A stretch of 64,000 bases of DNA from UBA6115 sp050953005. GTDB taxonomy: Bacteria > Bacillota > Clostridia > Christensenellales > Aristaeellaceae. The stretch lies in contig JBMNLV010000005.1 in the NCBI GenBank assembly GCA_050953005.1, positions 124,001 to 188,000 of the forward strand. The letters run 5' to 3'. Positions 41,446-50,557 of this stretch are shown one piece after another. Numbering within the stretch: position 1 is the stretch's first letter; each line of letters starts with the position of its first letter. Under the pieces are notes generated by a model. That model was not told the DNA's origin. It searched no databases and saw nothing but the letters and a program-made list of their open reading frames with translations. The translations under genes were made by a program, and so were the position numbers.

Positions 41446-41604
41446 ATACTGATGTAACGCTTTATTGCATCCAAAGCGGCGAGAGATTATATTGGCATGC
41501 AAGGAAAGAAACCGATGGCGTAGCCGAAGCTATGTTGAGGTTGACTGACGCAGCAGGCGATCAAAAACCTGGCGCGACGATACAATAACGATTGGAATCA
41601 GTAT
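41446..41604 (+). repeat. Structured 159-bp intergenic element, copy B
   Basis: Second copy of the element at 37636-37793, in the same orientation, lying between the convergent ends of the SDR gene and prfC, 5 bases from the prfC stop. Inverted ends ATACTGA / TCAGTAT are retained; the inner pair is CTTTATTG / CAATAACG. Blocks ATCCAAAGCGGCGAG, CCGATGGCGTAGC, TTGACTGACGCAGCAGG and GGCGCGACGA match copy A. The segment between the first two blocks has diverged most. Its place between two 3' ends argues against a cis-acting leader. Confidence 0.8.
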
Positions 41605-41609
41605 AATAT

Positions 41610-43211
41610 CTACCCCTCAAACGCCTCCATGGGTTCAATCTCATCCAGCGCCAGGCCCGGGTTCTTCTCCATGGCCAGGCGGATGGACCATTCATTTTCA
41701 AAAAAGAGCACAGGCTTGCCCCGGGCGTCAGTGCCCCGGGCGGTAGTGGAGGTCAGGCTGAGCTCCTCCACCGGCCTGGGGCTGTCAATCACCCAGCGCA
41801 CATAGCGCCAGGGCAGGCTGTCCATGACCAGTTCAGCGCCGTATTCATTTTTCAGGCGGTAGGCCAGCACGTCAAACTGCAGCACGCCCACCACCCCCAC
41901 GATGCTTTGCTCAAGCCCGATCTCTTCGCGCGTGAAGGTCTGGATCGCGCCCTCGTTGGACAGCTGGTCGATGCCCTTGAGGAACTGCTTTCGCTTCATG
42001 CTGTCAAAGGGGCGCACGCGCGCGAAATGCTCCGGCGCGAAGACGGGGATGCGCGCAAAATGCAGGCCGGGCTTCTGGGAGAGGGTGTCCCCCAGGCGGT
42101 AGATACCCGGGTCAAACAGGCCGATGATGTCCCCGGGATAGGCGGTTTCCACCAGGGCACGCTCATCCGCCATGAACTGCTGGGGCGCCTTGAGCTGGAT
42201 CTGCTTGTTCTGCCCGGAGTGCCAGGCGTTCATATCTCGCTTGAACACGCCCGAGACCACGCGCACAAAGGCCAGGCGGTCGCGGTGGGCAGGGTTCATG
42301 TTGGCCTGGATTTTGAAGATAAAGCCGCTGAAGTCCGGGCTGTCCGGCTTGATCTCTCCCTGGTCGCTCATGCGCGGCGTGGGCGGCAGGGTATAGGACA
42401 AAAAGCGGTTCAAAAAGGGCTCCACGCCGAAGTTGGTGATGGCCGAGCCGAAGAACATCGGGGTCAGCTCGCCCCGGCGGATGGCGGCCAGGTCAAAGGC
42501 GTCGCCTGCCTCGTCCAGCAGCTCGACCTCCTCGCGCAGCCGGGCGAGATAGTGACCGGCCAGCATGCCCGCAAGGGCAGGGTCATCAATGGACACCTCG
42601 GTCTTGCGGGCCTTGGTGCGGCCGTGGTCGCCTGAGAAATACAGCTCTACCGTCCTGGTATCGCGGTGGTAGACGCCCTGGAAATCGCCGTCCACGCCGA
42701 TGGGCCAGTTGACCGGGCAGGAGCGGATGCCCAGCACCTGCTCAAGCTCCTCCATCAGCGCGAAGGGGTCCTTGGCGGCGCGGTCCATCTTGTTGACAAA
42801 GGTGAAAATCGGGATGCCGCGCATGCGGCAGACCCGGAAGAGCTTGCGGGTCTGCTCCTCCACGCCCCGGGAGGCGTCCAGCAGCATGACCGCGCTGTCA
42901 GCCGCCACCAGCACACGGTAGGTATCCTCGGAAAAATCCTGGTGGCCGGGGGTATCCAGGATATTGATATGGTAGCCCTCAAAGGAAAACTGCATGGCCG
43001 AGCTGGTCACCGAGATGCCGCGCTGCTTCTCAATCTCCATCCAGTCGGAGGTAGCATGCGCTGCCGCCTTGCGCGCCTTGACGCTGCCCGCCTGGCGGAT
43101 GGCTCCGCCATACAGCAGCAGCTTTTCCGTCAGCGTGGTCTTGCCCGCGTCCGGGTGGCTGATGATCGCAAAGGTGCGCCGGCGCGCGATTTCTTTGTGC
43201 AGCTGGTCCAT
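41610..43211 (-). CDS. prfC: Peptide chain release factor 3 (RF3)
   Basis: 533 residues, a translational GTPase that recycles RF1/RF2 after peptide release. G1 SHPDAGKTT near the N-terminus, switch II DTPGHQDF, G4 NKMDR; the stretch KQRGISVTSSAMQF is characteristic of RF3 as opposed to EF-G. The C-terminal domains end QFDVLAYRLKNEYGAEL, with SLPWRYVRW after it. ATG at 43211 has AAGGGGG about 6 bases upstream; a start 12 codons earlier lacks support. Confidence 0.95.
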   Translation of the reverse strand: MDQLHKEIARRRTFAIISHPDAGKTTLTEKLLLYGGAIRQAGSVKARKAAAHATSDWMEIEKQRGISVTSSAMQFSFEGYHINILDTPGHQDFSEDTYRVLVAADSAVMLLDASRGVEEQTRKLFRVCRMRGIPIFTFVNKMDRAAKDPFALMEELEQVLGIRSCPVNWPIGVDGDFQGVYHRDTRTVELYFSGDHGRTKARKTEVSIDDPALAGMLAGHYLARLREEVELLDEAGDAFDLAAIRRGELTPMFFGSAITNFGVEPFLNRFLSYTLPPTPRMSDQGEIKPDSPDFSGFIFKIQANMNPAHRDRLAFVRVVSGVFKRDMNAWHSGQNKQIQLKAPQQFMADERALVETAYPGDIIGLFDPGIYRLGDTLSQKPGLHFARIPVFAPEHFARVRPFDSMKRKQFLKGIDQLSNEGAIQTFTREEIGLEQSIVGVVGVLQFDVLAYRLKNEYGAELVMDSLPWRYVRWVIDSPRPVEELSLTSTTARGTDARGKPVLFFENEWSIRLAMEKNPGLALDEIEPMEAFEG

Positions 43212-43426
43212 GATTCCCCCTTTGTTGGCCGTTGAATCGGCAATCACGAATTATAATGGGCGATGCCCCGGCTTGTCAATTCTCAGGAGCTAAAAGCGCA
43301 CAAACAAAAATACAGCTCACACATCAGCAGGCGCGATGAAATGAGACATTATGAGAAAACAATTGAAAAACTCATATAACGTCTGTAAAAACAACGTAAA
43401 ATAAGGTACGCTATACCCCAACGAGT

Positions 43427-43455
43427 TTGCACAAAAACGCAAACTGTAATAGTAT
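43427..43455 (+). promoter_or_regulatory. Candidate promoter of the large secreted protein gene
   Basis: TTGCAC (43427-43432), 17-base spacer, TAGTAT (43450-43455). The surrounding gap (43212-43621) is AT-rich up to 43500. The roughly 160-base leader has a GC-rich part at 43545-43590 (CCGCCCC... GCGGGCAGGGC) that may fold, but no known riboswitch was recognised. Confidence 0.45.
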
Positions 43456-43621
43456 ATGTTATCCCATTATTTATGAATACTCATTGGGGGAGTGATATGT
43501 TGAGAGAAGACAAAGCCTACCCGGTTTAATACACACGAGGTAAACGAACCGCCCCCTAGCAGAAGACTGCGGGCAGGGCAAGCAAAGCACAAGAAAGCCT
43601 TCCATCGAAAGGAAAACCCTC

Positions 43622-46600
43622 ATGAGAAAAACGAAACACCTTATCATCTGTTTTGCCATCGCCTTCCTGTTGCTGGGACTTTCGACAGCCAGCGTAGCGG
43701 CCAAGGAATTGCGCCCACAGATGATTACCATTAGTGAAGGTCAGGGAATTGGCACCAAATATTACATCAACTATGAATATCCCGATTATCCTTTTAAACT
43801 GACCTTCGATCTGACCGCCGACAGCATGCCAAGGGAATCAGCCCGGCTTGGCATCAACGCATACGATTGCGACTGGGATTCGACATGGGACACCAAAGAA
43901 TATGACATGGTTTTTGTCAACGACAAAAATGTTGGTATCCTGACAGGCCAGAACGATACCTGGAACACGACTTATCTCGATGTTCCCCTTTCCGCGCTGC
44001 GCGAGGGCAGGAACGAAATCACCATTCATGTCGGGCACCAGGATCTGGCAACTAAGGAAATAGTCAAAGACTCAGACATCTGGCTGCTGACGGTACGCTG
44101 GGCTAGCTTGCAACTGGATGGAGGCAAAAGTCCGAACGCACCTAACAAGTTTAACCTGACGTTAGAGAGCGTGGTCGAAAGCGGCGGCGGTATCGAGTGT
44201 GTTGCTAAAGCCACCATCCAAGCACCTGGTAACCGTTCCTATACCATTGAATATTCGCTGGTGGATAAAAACGGCGCAAGCTCCGCAAGCAACAATCAGA
44301 TTGTTGACAGTGACCTGGAACAGGTCAGCGGCACCACCATCACTTCCAAAGGATATTTCAGGTTACCAACCAACGCACCGCGTGGCAACTATCTGATTCA
44401 GGCAACGCTGCGCGACCCTGACACCAACGAATCCCTCGCCTACACGGAGAAATCTTTCAACCTTACCAATGAGCTGCAAAGCAAATGCCAGCATGAGCGA
44501 AAGTACGGAAATGATACCTTTGAGTACACTGCCATCCGCCAGATACCAAAAACTGACCGGCAGTACGTGCACTTCACCACCCATCACCAGGAACGCGGTA
44601 TCTTTTCCAATACGTGCCGCAAGTGCGGCGAAACCTTCAACCTTTATAACAGGAAATGGGAATTGGTTGAGCACAAGGGCGGCCTGTGTGTCTGCGGCTA
44701 CTTGCAACCAGGTTATAACCCTATCCACTCGGTCAGTTTCAAAGCACTGGGCAAGCCAGAGGTTGGCGAAGAATTCGTGGTCACTGTGGTAACTGACCCC
44801 GGAATCAAGCGGTTGTCCGCGGTCAACGAGGTTAATTTCCCGCTTAAGGACGACTGGATCCGCCAGCAGAGCGCAGACGGTAAGGTCATCTGGACACGGA
44901 TCTACAAACCGACCCTGCCTACAGCCCCCAAGGAGCGCTCCTGGCGCATTACTGGCTACAGCCTCAACGGCAAGGCGTTGCAAACCGTCAAAACCAACGG
45001 CATCGTCATTTACGGGAAAGGTATGTCTGGATTGTTCGAGAATCCACTGAACAGGCAGACTACCCTGACTTATACCTTCAATGTGCGCGATTACGACAAT
45101 GGCAAACCCGTACCTAATGCGAACATTACAATTTTTGGGCAGACCATCAAAACCACTCAGGACGGCAAGGCTGTCTTTGAGGTGACCGGGAACCAGGGTG
45201 TCCAGTCCCTGATCATCCAATCCCAGGGTTATCCTCTTTATGAGGACAGCAATTACACCCCTAAAATCCCGAGTCTGTCTTCCAGGTCTCATTATGCGCT
45301 CCCAACAGTGCAGTATTCCGATGTCATTCTCCTGTCAAAAAATATCAACTGGAAATTGTCATGCAATGGCAAGAGCATCGAATCAGCACACGCCCAGCTG
45401 AACACTAAAGCCACGCTCGACATGTTCCAGCCTTTGCACGCTTACATCGAAGCCAGGATTCTCAATGATAAACAGTTCGGCATCCAAAAATATGAACTCA
45501 TGCAAGGTAGCAAGAAATTGGCCGTATCCACGGACGGTAAATTTGACATCCTGAACAACGCGCTGGCTCCCAATGTGCCGCTAAGCGTTTGCGAGATTAG
45601 CAAAAACAGTTCCAGGATCATCGACCTTCAAATAGATGTCGTCGAGATGTTTTTGATTGACATGGACTTCCCATCGGTTACGGAAGACCTCGGTTTTAAG
45701 CTTCCCAATGTGCTCGAATTCGTCAAAGATCTGGAGATCAAAATCCCACGAAAAAGCGACACCAAAAAGATTAATAAATCAAACACACCTGAGCAGAACA
45801 GAAACATCGGCATCGAATACAGCCTTGGGAACGAAGATTACACCGTCGGTTTGGGTGTGGATTTTGAAACCAAAGAAAGCGGAGAGATAAAGGTATTCCA
45901 TGTCACCAAAAAAGGAAGGGAGTGGACCCGACAAAAAGAGAGCACGTCAAGTTGGGGTGTCACGGGTTTTATAAAAGTCAGCTTTGACAAGCATGGCGTA
46001 ACCGCAGTTCATCCACAGTTCAAAGGTACCTACGCATCCCAGCCCTTGCCCCTGGTAACCGTCACCATTCCCATCCCTATCTTGCCTGGGATCACTCCTG
46101 ATATCATTATCGAAGGGTCATTCGACTTTGAGGCGGAGGTTACTTTTGGACCGATGATATACACCAGGGAAGCACAGCAGTTTGTCTTCTCAGGTTCAAA
46201 AATCCTTGGAGGAAAAGTCGAAATCGGGCCCGAGTTCAAGGCGGGGGTCGGAAAGAAGTTTTTGAAGTTTGAAATCAGCGCAGGCATTTATGGAAAGCTG
46301 AAGTTTACAGTCGAACTAAAAGAGCTGATTGCCGCAGAATTGAATATAGGCGGCGAGGTAGGCCTTTACTTCAAGCTTGAAATCGGCTTTATAAAAGTAG
46401 AACCAAAATACAAACTTTATCCCCAAAATGACGAGCCGTTCTTGACCATTAATCTACTGAATGGCGGGGCGTCCAGCAAGCCATACCTTTCCCCGGATTG
46501 GCGTATCGCTTCGGCAGGCAACACGGATGTGCTATACAGCCAAATACGTCAAAGCAGCCAAGATGATGATGAAGGAGTCACTATCATCAGCATCAACCTC

Positions 46601-48322
46601 GCGGACGCGGCCAAACCTCTGCTGGCTGCCACAGAGGATACACTTGTGATGGTATACCGGGATTTGCGCAAGGACAGCCAGTCAGGCTTTCCGGAACATC
46701 AGCTGTATTTTTCCGTCCTTGGGGAGACCTCGTGGTCGCCTGTACTGCCGGTAGACAACAACACGCTGGCCAAGAGTGATTTTGATTTGATGGCCCACAA
46801 CGGGCGCATCTACCTGCTGTACAGTCAGGCAAAACAGGCACCTGACGCCTCCATGGCAATCAGCTCGGATGATTCTCCAGAAGTACAAAAGCGAAAAATT
46901 CAAAATTTGGTAGGGCTGTATGATATCTACATTTGCGAGTTTGATTCCGAGAAAGGTCAGTTCGGCAGCGCCAAAGCGCTGACCAATGATGATTACTTTG
47001 ACAGCAAACCACGTTTACTTGCTGACGGTGATGGTGTTGCGGCAGCGTGGCTGAAGAACACCGACAACGTGTACTTTGAGTACACGGAAAACGAGGCAGC
47101 CTATATCGCAAGACAAGTCAACGGCGACTGGGATATTCGTAAAAGCCAGGCGGACGGAAAACCGATCATCTTGCTCGAGACCGGCTGGCTGGGCAATGAA
47201 CCCTATCTGGCATACTTCGCCGACGAAGACCTGGTAATGGATACGACCGCGGATTGGTCCCTTAACCTCCTGACCCTTGCTGGCGAAACAAGCCGGGTGG
47301 AGCAAGGCGAACTGGACAGCCTTGCATTCATTGAACAGGGGGATGGCGGAAAGTTGACATGGTTTGCCGGTGGCCAGATTCGGATGCTCGAAAAGCCGGG
47401 CGAAAATCCGACAGTAATGGTAGAAAACGCAGAAACCTTCTTGCTACCTTACCGATTTGTCAACCTGGATGACCAGGATTTGCTGATCAGTATTGGAAAC
47501 GCCGGAAACGCCGGAGATACCAACAATGAATTGATCGCTTTCCCTCTGGCCGCCAAAGGCGAACAGGGGTTGCTACGCCTGACCTATACAGACGGTGATA
47601 TCAATGAATTTGATGTCCTGTCGTTTAAAGGTCAGGTTAACGCAGTGTTTTTGCGCGCCACGCAACCTTCCCAGCTGGAGCAAAACCTCCAGTTTGACTT
47701 GTGTGCCCAGGTTATCAAACCCCAGACCAACCTGACACTTTCCAGGGTTGATTATGATGCCATGGCCTATGCGGATGGCGGCAATATCACACTAACACTC
47801 ACCATTGAAAACAACGGAATGACAGATGTATCCGAAATTCAGGTCCAGATTCTGGGCGACGCGCCGGTAACCCTGGAAGGAGAAGCGGAAATTCTGTCAG
47901 GTGAGGTGGTTGAAGTATCATTCGATTATTATTTGCCGCAAGCCAGGACCAGCGGGCTGCGCATCCTCCTGACACCTCAGGCGGGCGAGACCCACGTGCA
48001 GGATAACGAACTGACAATCCCTGCATTGGAGGGTGAAGTATCGCTAAAAGCCGAGCGACATACGATTGCCGAGAAGGACTACATCCTTTATACCATTGCC
48101 AATGTAGGCACAAAAGCGATGAGCGGAACCCTGAACCTGCGAATCAATGATGAAAACGGCGATATCTTTTATACCAGTACGTTCACACTGAATCCCACGG
48201 AGCTGGTAGACAACCTAGTAGAAATCGTCGCGGAATCTGCCAAGCGCGTCTATTGTGAAATCATCCCGGACACCGATGATTATCCCGGCAACAACCTTGT
48301 CCTGATCAACGTCTCCGACTAA
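43622..48322 (+). CDS. Very large secreted multi-domain protein of unknown function
   Basis: 1566 residues. Signal peptide MRKTKHLIICFAIAFLLLGL with cleavage likely after VAA. The mature protein is beta-rich. At about 290-355 there are cysteine pairs (CQH, CRKCGE, LCVCGY) that could bind a metal. At about 480-540 lies a carboxypeptidase-regulatory-like domain (RDYDNGKPVPNANITIFGQ). At about 820-950 are repeated Gly/Phe strands (KVEIGPEFKAGVGKKFLKFEI). Residues 960-1380 have propeller-like blades (DTLVMVYRDL, GRIYLLYSQ), and 1370-1560 resemble CARDB-type domains (LTLTIENNGMTDVSEIQVQI). No LPxTG or membrane anchor is seen. GAAAGGAAA precedes the ATG. Base composition is lower in GC than its neighbours. 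Confidence 0.75.
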   Translation: MRKTKHLIICFAIAFLLLGLSTASVAAKELRPQMITISEGQGIGTKYYINYEYPDYPFKLTFDLTADSMPRESARLGINAYDCDWDSTWDTKEYDMVFVNDKNVGILTGQNDTWNTTYLDVPLSALREGRNEITIHVGHQDLATKEIVKDSDIWLLTVRWASLQLDGGKSPNAPNKFNLTLESVVESGGGIECVAKATIQAPGNRSYTIEYSLVDKNGASSASNNQIVDSDLEQVSGTTITSKGYFRLPTNAPRGNYLIQATLRDPDTNESLAYTEKSFNLTNELQSKCQHERKYGNDTFEYTAIRQIPKTDRQYVHFTTHHQERGIFSNTCRKCGETFNLYNRKWELVEHKGGLCVCGYLQPGYNPIHSVSFKALGKPEVGEEFVVTVVTDPGIKRLSAVNEVNFPLKDDWIRQQSADGKVIWTRIYKPTLPTAPKERSWRITGYSLNGKALQTVKTNGIVIYGKGMSGLFENPLNRQTTLTYTFNVRDYDNGKPVPNANITIFGQTIKTTQDGKAVFEVTGNQGVQSLIIQSQGYPLYEDSNYTPKIPSLSSRSHYALPTVQYSDVILLSKNINWKLSCNGKSIESAHAQLNTKATLDMFQPLHAYIEARILNDKQFGIQKYELMQGSKKLAVSTDGKFDILNNALAPNVPLSVCEISKNSSRIIDLQIDVVEMFLIDMDFPSVTEDLGFKLPNVLEFVKDLEIKIPRKSDTKKINKSNTPEQNRNIGIEYSLGNEDYTVGLGVDFETKESGEIKVFHVTKKGREWTRQKESTSSWGVTGFIKVSFDKHGVTAVHPQFKGTYASQPLPLVTVTIPIPILPGITPDIIIEGSFDFEAEVTFGPMIYTREAQQFVFSGSKILGGKVEIGPEFKAGVGKKFLKFEISAGIYGKLKFTVELKELIAAELNIGGEVGLYFKLEIGFIKVEPKYKLYPQNDEPFLTINLLNGGASSKPYLSPDWRIASAGNTDVLYSQIRQSSQDDDEGVTIISINLADAAKPLLAATEDTLVMVYRDLRKDSQSGFPEHQLYFSVLGETSWSPVLPVDNNTLAKSDFDLMAHNGRIYLLYSQAKQAPDASMAISSDDSPEVQKRKIQNLVGLYDIYICEFDSEKGQFGSAKALTNDDYFDSKPRLLADGDGVAAAWLKNTDNVYFEYTENEAAYIARQVNGDWDIRKSQADGKPIILLETGWLGNEPYLAYFADEDLVMDTTADWSLNLLTLAGETSRVEQGELDSLAFIEQGDGGKLTWFAGGQIRMLEKPGENPTVMVENAETFLLPYRFVNLDDQDLLISIGNAGNAGDTNNELIAFPLAAKGEQGLLRLTYTDGDINEFDVLSFKGQVNAVFLRATQPSQLEQNLQFDLCAQVIKPQTNLTLSRVDYDAMAYADGGNITLTLTIENNGMTDVSEIQVQILGDAPVTLEGEAEILSGEVVEVSFDYYLPQARTSGLRILLTPQAGETHVQDNELTIPALEGEVSLKAERHTIAEKDYILYTIANVGTKAMSGTLNLRINDENGDIFYTSTFTLNPTELVDNLVEIVAESAKRVYCEIIPDTDDYPGNNLVLINVSD

Positions 48323-48436
48323 TAAAGCCAAACTCGATCCAATGCGGACAGGCTCATGTCAACGCCTTCAGTCCTGCTGTTGATTCTGGTTAGGAAACAA
48401 CGTAACCTGAGCATCTAACCGACAATCTCTGTTACT

Positions 48437-48470
48437 ATGGGGCTGTAGCAAAACTACGGCCCCATTATTT
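48437..48470 (+). terminator. Terminator after the large secreted protein gene
   Basis: Twelve-base-pair stem ATGGGGCTGTAG / CTACGGCCCCAT with one T-G pair and a 5-base loop, then TATTT. Confidence 0.8.
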
Positions 48471-48664
48471 AGTAAACAGAAACTAAAGCTATTTTGTCAC
48501 CGTCAAACGCAAGAGACGCAAAAAAGAAACTGAACATCGCGCGGGGAAGCCTGTTATTGCGTCAAAAGTTATGATAAATTTTAATGAGTTCCTTGGCAAT
48601 GTGTTCAAAGACTCAAGGGGACAAAAGAAAAAACGCGCCAGCACACCATATAAAGGAGAGCGAC

Positions 48665-49687
48665 ATGATTGATCTGCGCAGCGACACTGTAACCCGGCCC
48701 ACCCAGGCCATGCGGGAGGCCATGATGACAGCGCCCGTGGGCGATGACGTCTATGGCGACGATCCGACTGTCAACCGGCTGGAGGCCCTGGCCGCGCGGG
48801 TCGCCGGCAAGGAGGCGGCCCTGTTTGTGTGCTCGGGCACCATGGGCAACCAGCTGGCCATCATGAGCCATACCTACCCGGGGCAGGAGATGATCGCCTC
48901 GGTCCACAGCCATGTGATCGTCCATGAACAGGGCGGCCACGCGCGGCTCTCCCACCTGTCAGCCGCGCTGGTCAATGAGCCCCACGGCGTATCGGCCGCG
49001 GCGGTCAGGGCCCTGTTCCGCGACCCGCAGGATCTTCACGCGCCCAGGACCAGCCTTCTGTGCCTGGAAAACGCGTTGGGCGACGGTACGGTGGTGCCGC
49101 TCGGAAAGATCCGCGACGCGGCGGACGCTGCCCATAAGCTGGGCATGAAGGTGCACATGGACGGCGCGCGGCTGTTCAACGCCGCGGCGGCGCTTGGCGT
49201 GCCCGCCAATGAGGTGGCAAAAGAGGCGGACTCGGTCATGTTTTGTCTGTCCAAGGGCCTGTGCGCGCCGGTGGGCAGCATGCTGTGCGGCAGCAGGGAA
49301 TTCATCGCCCGGGCGCGGCGCAACCGCAAGGTGCTGGGTGGCGGGCTGCGGCAGGCCGGCGTGCTGGCCGCCTGCGGGCTGCTGGCCATCAATGACATGA
49401 TCGCCCGCCTGGAGGAGGACCACCGCAACGCCAAAACGCTGGCCGCCGCGCTGGCGGACATCCCGGGGATCAGGTTGGATCAGGACAGCGTACATATCAA
49501 CATGGTATTTTTTGAGGTTGTAAAGCCCGGTTTTGACCACCAGGGCTTTGTGGAGCATCTGAAGGGCAAGGGCGTGCTGATCAACGGCCTGTCCGAGGGG
49601 CAATACCGCTTTGTGACACATCACGATGTCAGCAAGGAACAGGTCATCACAGCCGCGGTGCTGGTGCGGGAGTTTCTGACAGCCTGA
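48665..49687 (+). CDS. ltaE: Low-specificity L-threonine aldolase
   Basis: 340 residues, PLP fold type I. Starts MIDLRSDTVTRPTQAM, the family signature; GDDVYGDDPTVNRLE, VCSGTMGNQLAIM, D166 (HMDGARLFNAA) and Schiff-base K197 (CLSKGLCAPVGS). It splits threonine or allo-threonine into glycine and acetaldehyde. The ATG at 48665 has AAAGGAG 7 bases upstream; the frame is open 27 codons further but without support. Stands alone with its own leader. Glycine metabolism is the only visible link to the glyoxylate genes 45 kb away. Confidence 0.94.
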   Translation: MIDLRSDTVTRPTQAMREAMMTAPVGDDVYGDDPTVNRLEALAARVAGKEAALFVCSGTMGNQLAIMSHTYPGQEMIASVHSHVIVHEQGGHARLSHLSAALVNEPHGVSAAAVRALFRDPQDLHAPRTSLLCLENALGDGTVVPLGKIRDAADAAHKLGMKVHMDGARLFNAAAALGVPANEVAKEADSVMFCLSKGLCAPVGSMLCGSREFIARARRNRKVLGGGLRQAGVLAACGLLAINDMIARLEEDHRNAKTLAAALADIPGIRLDQDSVHINMVFFEVVKPGFDHQGFVEHLKGKGVLINGLSEGQYRFVTHHDVSKEQVITAAVLVREFLTA

Positions 49688-49819
49688 CCCCGGCGGCTCA
49701 CGCCCGGCTCCTGTGGAAATTACTCAGGATGATTTATACCGATTCCGAACTAAAACCGCATCACCGCGCCGGGGCGTTTTTGTCCTGCCTGTCAGGGGCA
49801 AGCCCGCGGTCGGGCGTCC

Positions 49820-49867
49820 TTGACACCTGATGGGCTTATTTTATATAATAAAGAAGGTAAACGTTTA
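49820..49867 (+). promoter_or_regulatory. Promoter and CG-centred operator of the mutarotase gene
   Basis: Perfect TTGACA (49820-49825), 18-base spacer, perfect TATAAT (49844-49849), then the perfect palindrome TAAACGTTTA (49858-49867) covering the start of transcription. The palindrome has the central CG of LacI/GalR-type operators, so repression at the start site is likely. Confidence 0.75.
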
Positions 49868-49890
49868 ATATAGACCAAGGGAGGCATAAC

Positions 49891-50322
49891 ATGCTCAAGG
49901 GGATTTCACCACTTTTAAACCCGGACCTGCTCAAGGTGATCGCGGAGATGGGCCACGGGGACGAGCTGGTCATCGGCGACGGCAATTTCCCGGCCGCCAG
50001 CATGAACGCGCGCTGCCTGCGCTGTGACGGGCACGGCGTGCCCGAGCTGCTGGACGCCATCCTGCGCCACTTCCCGCTGGATACCTTTGTAGAGGCGCCT
50101 GTCACCCTGATGCGGGTGGTGCCGGGCAGCCTGCCGGACGATCCGCCCATCTGGGCCACCTTTCGCGATATCGTGGAGCGTCATGAGCCGGGCACCAAAT
50201 TCCAGTTCGCGGACCGTTTTGATTTTTACGACCTCAGCCGCAAGGCCTACGCCACCGTCCAGACCGGCGAAACCTCTCTGTACGCCTGCATCATCCTCAA
50301 AAAAGGCGTGATTTCAGGCTGA
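49891..50322 (+). CDS. RbsD/FucU-family sugar mutarotase
   Basis: 143 residues. Catalytic-type signature MGHGDELVIGDGNFPA at about 20-35 with H22, plus FADRFDFYDLSRKAYATVQTGE near the C-terminus, which favours the FucU branch. The enzyme speeds anomer exchange of a sugar such as L-fucose or ribose. AAGGGAGG precedes the ATG. No fucose or ribose catabolic gene is nearby. The sugar importer 236 bases downstream has its own promoter but may serve the same sugar. Confidence 0.9.
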   Translation: MLKGISPLLNPDLLKVIAEMGHGDELVIGDGNFPAASMNARCLRCDGHGVPELLDAILRHFPLDTFVEAPVTLMRVVPGSLPDDPPIWATFRDIVERHEPGTKFQFADRFDFYDLSRKAYATVQTGETSLYACIILKKGVISG

Positions 50323-50353
50323 CCCGGATAGTTTTTCATTTATTTTGAACAAA

Positions 50354-50384
50354 CTGCCTGGCTGCGCGCCGGGGCAGCATTTTT
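50354..50384 (+). terminator. Terminator of the mutarotase gene
   Basis: GC-rich hairpin CTGCCTGGC / GCCGGGGCAG with one bulge, then CATTTTT. Confidence 0.65.
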
Positions 50385-50458
50385 CGGGCAGTTCTTTACT
50401 CTTTTTGCCTCTATGTAAAATTGCACAAACGTATGAGCAAAATGACAAGACCGAATCC

Positions 50459-50488
50459 TTGACATGAATTATACAAGACTTATATAAT
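50459..50488 (+). promoter_or_regulatory. Promoter of the importer operon
   Basis: Perfect TTGACA (50459-50464), 18-base spacer, perfect TATAAT (50483-50488). TGTCAA at 50489-50494 is the inverse of the -35 hexamer, giving a possible operator that spans the promoter. Confidence 0.75.
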
Positions 50489-50557
50489 TGTCAAAACGGC
50501 AACAGAACATCGAAGCCTGCTGTAAGCTGACTGAATGAACGCAGAGGAGTGATTGCG

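Noticed and set aside
43500..43621. Riboswitch in the leader of the 1566-residue protein
   Set aside because: A GC-rich part may fold, but none of the conserved boxes of the known riboswitch classes was recognised.
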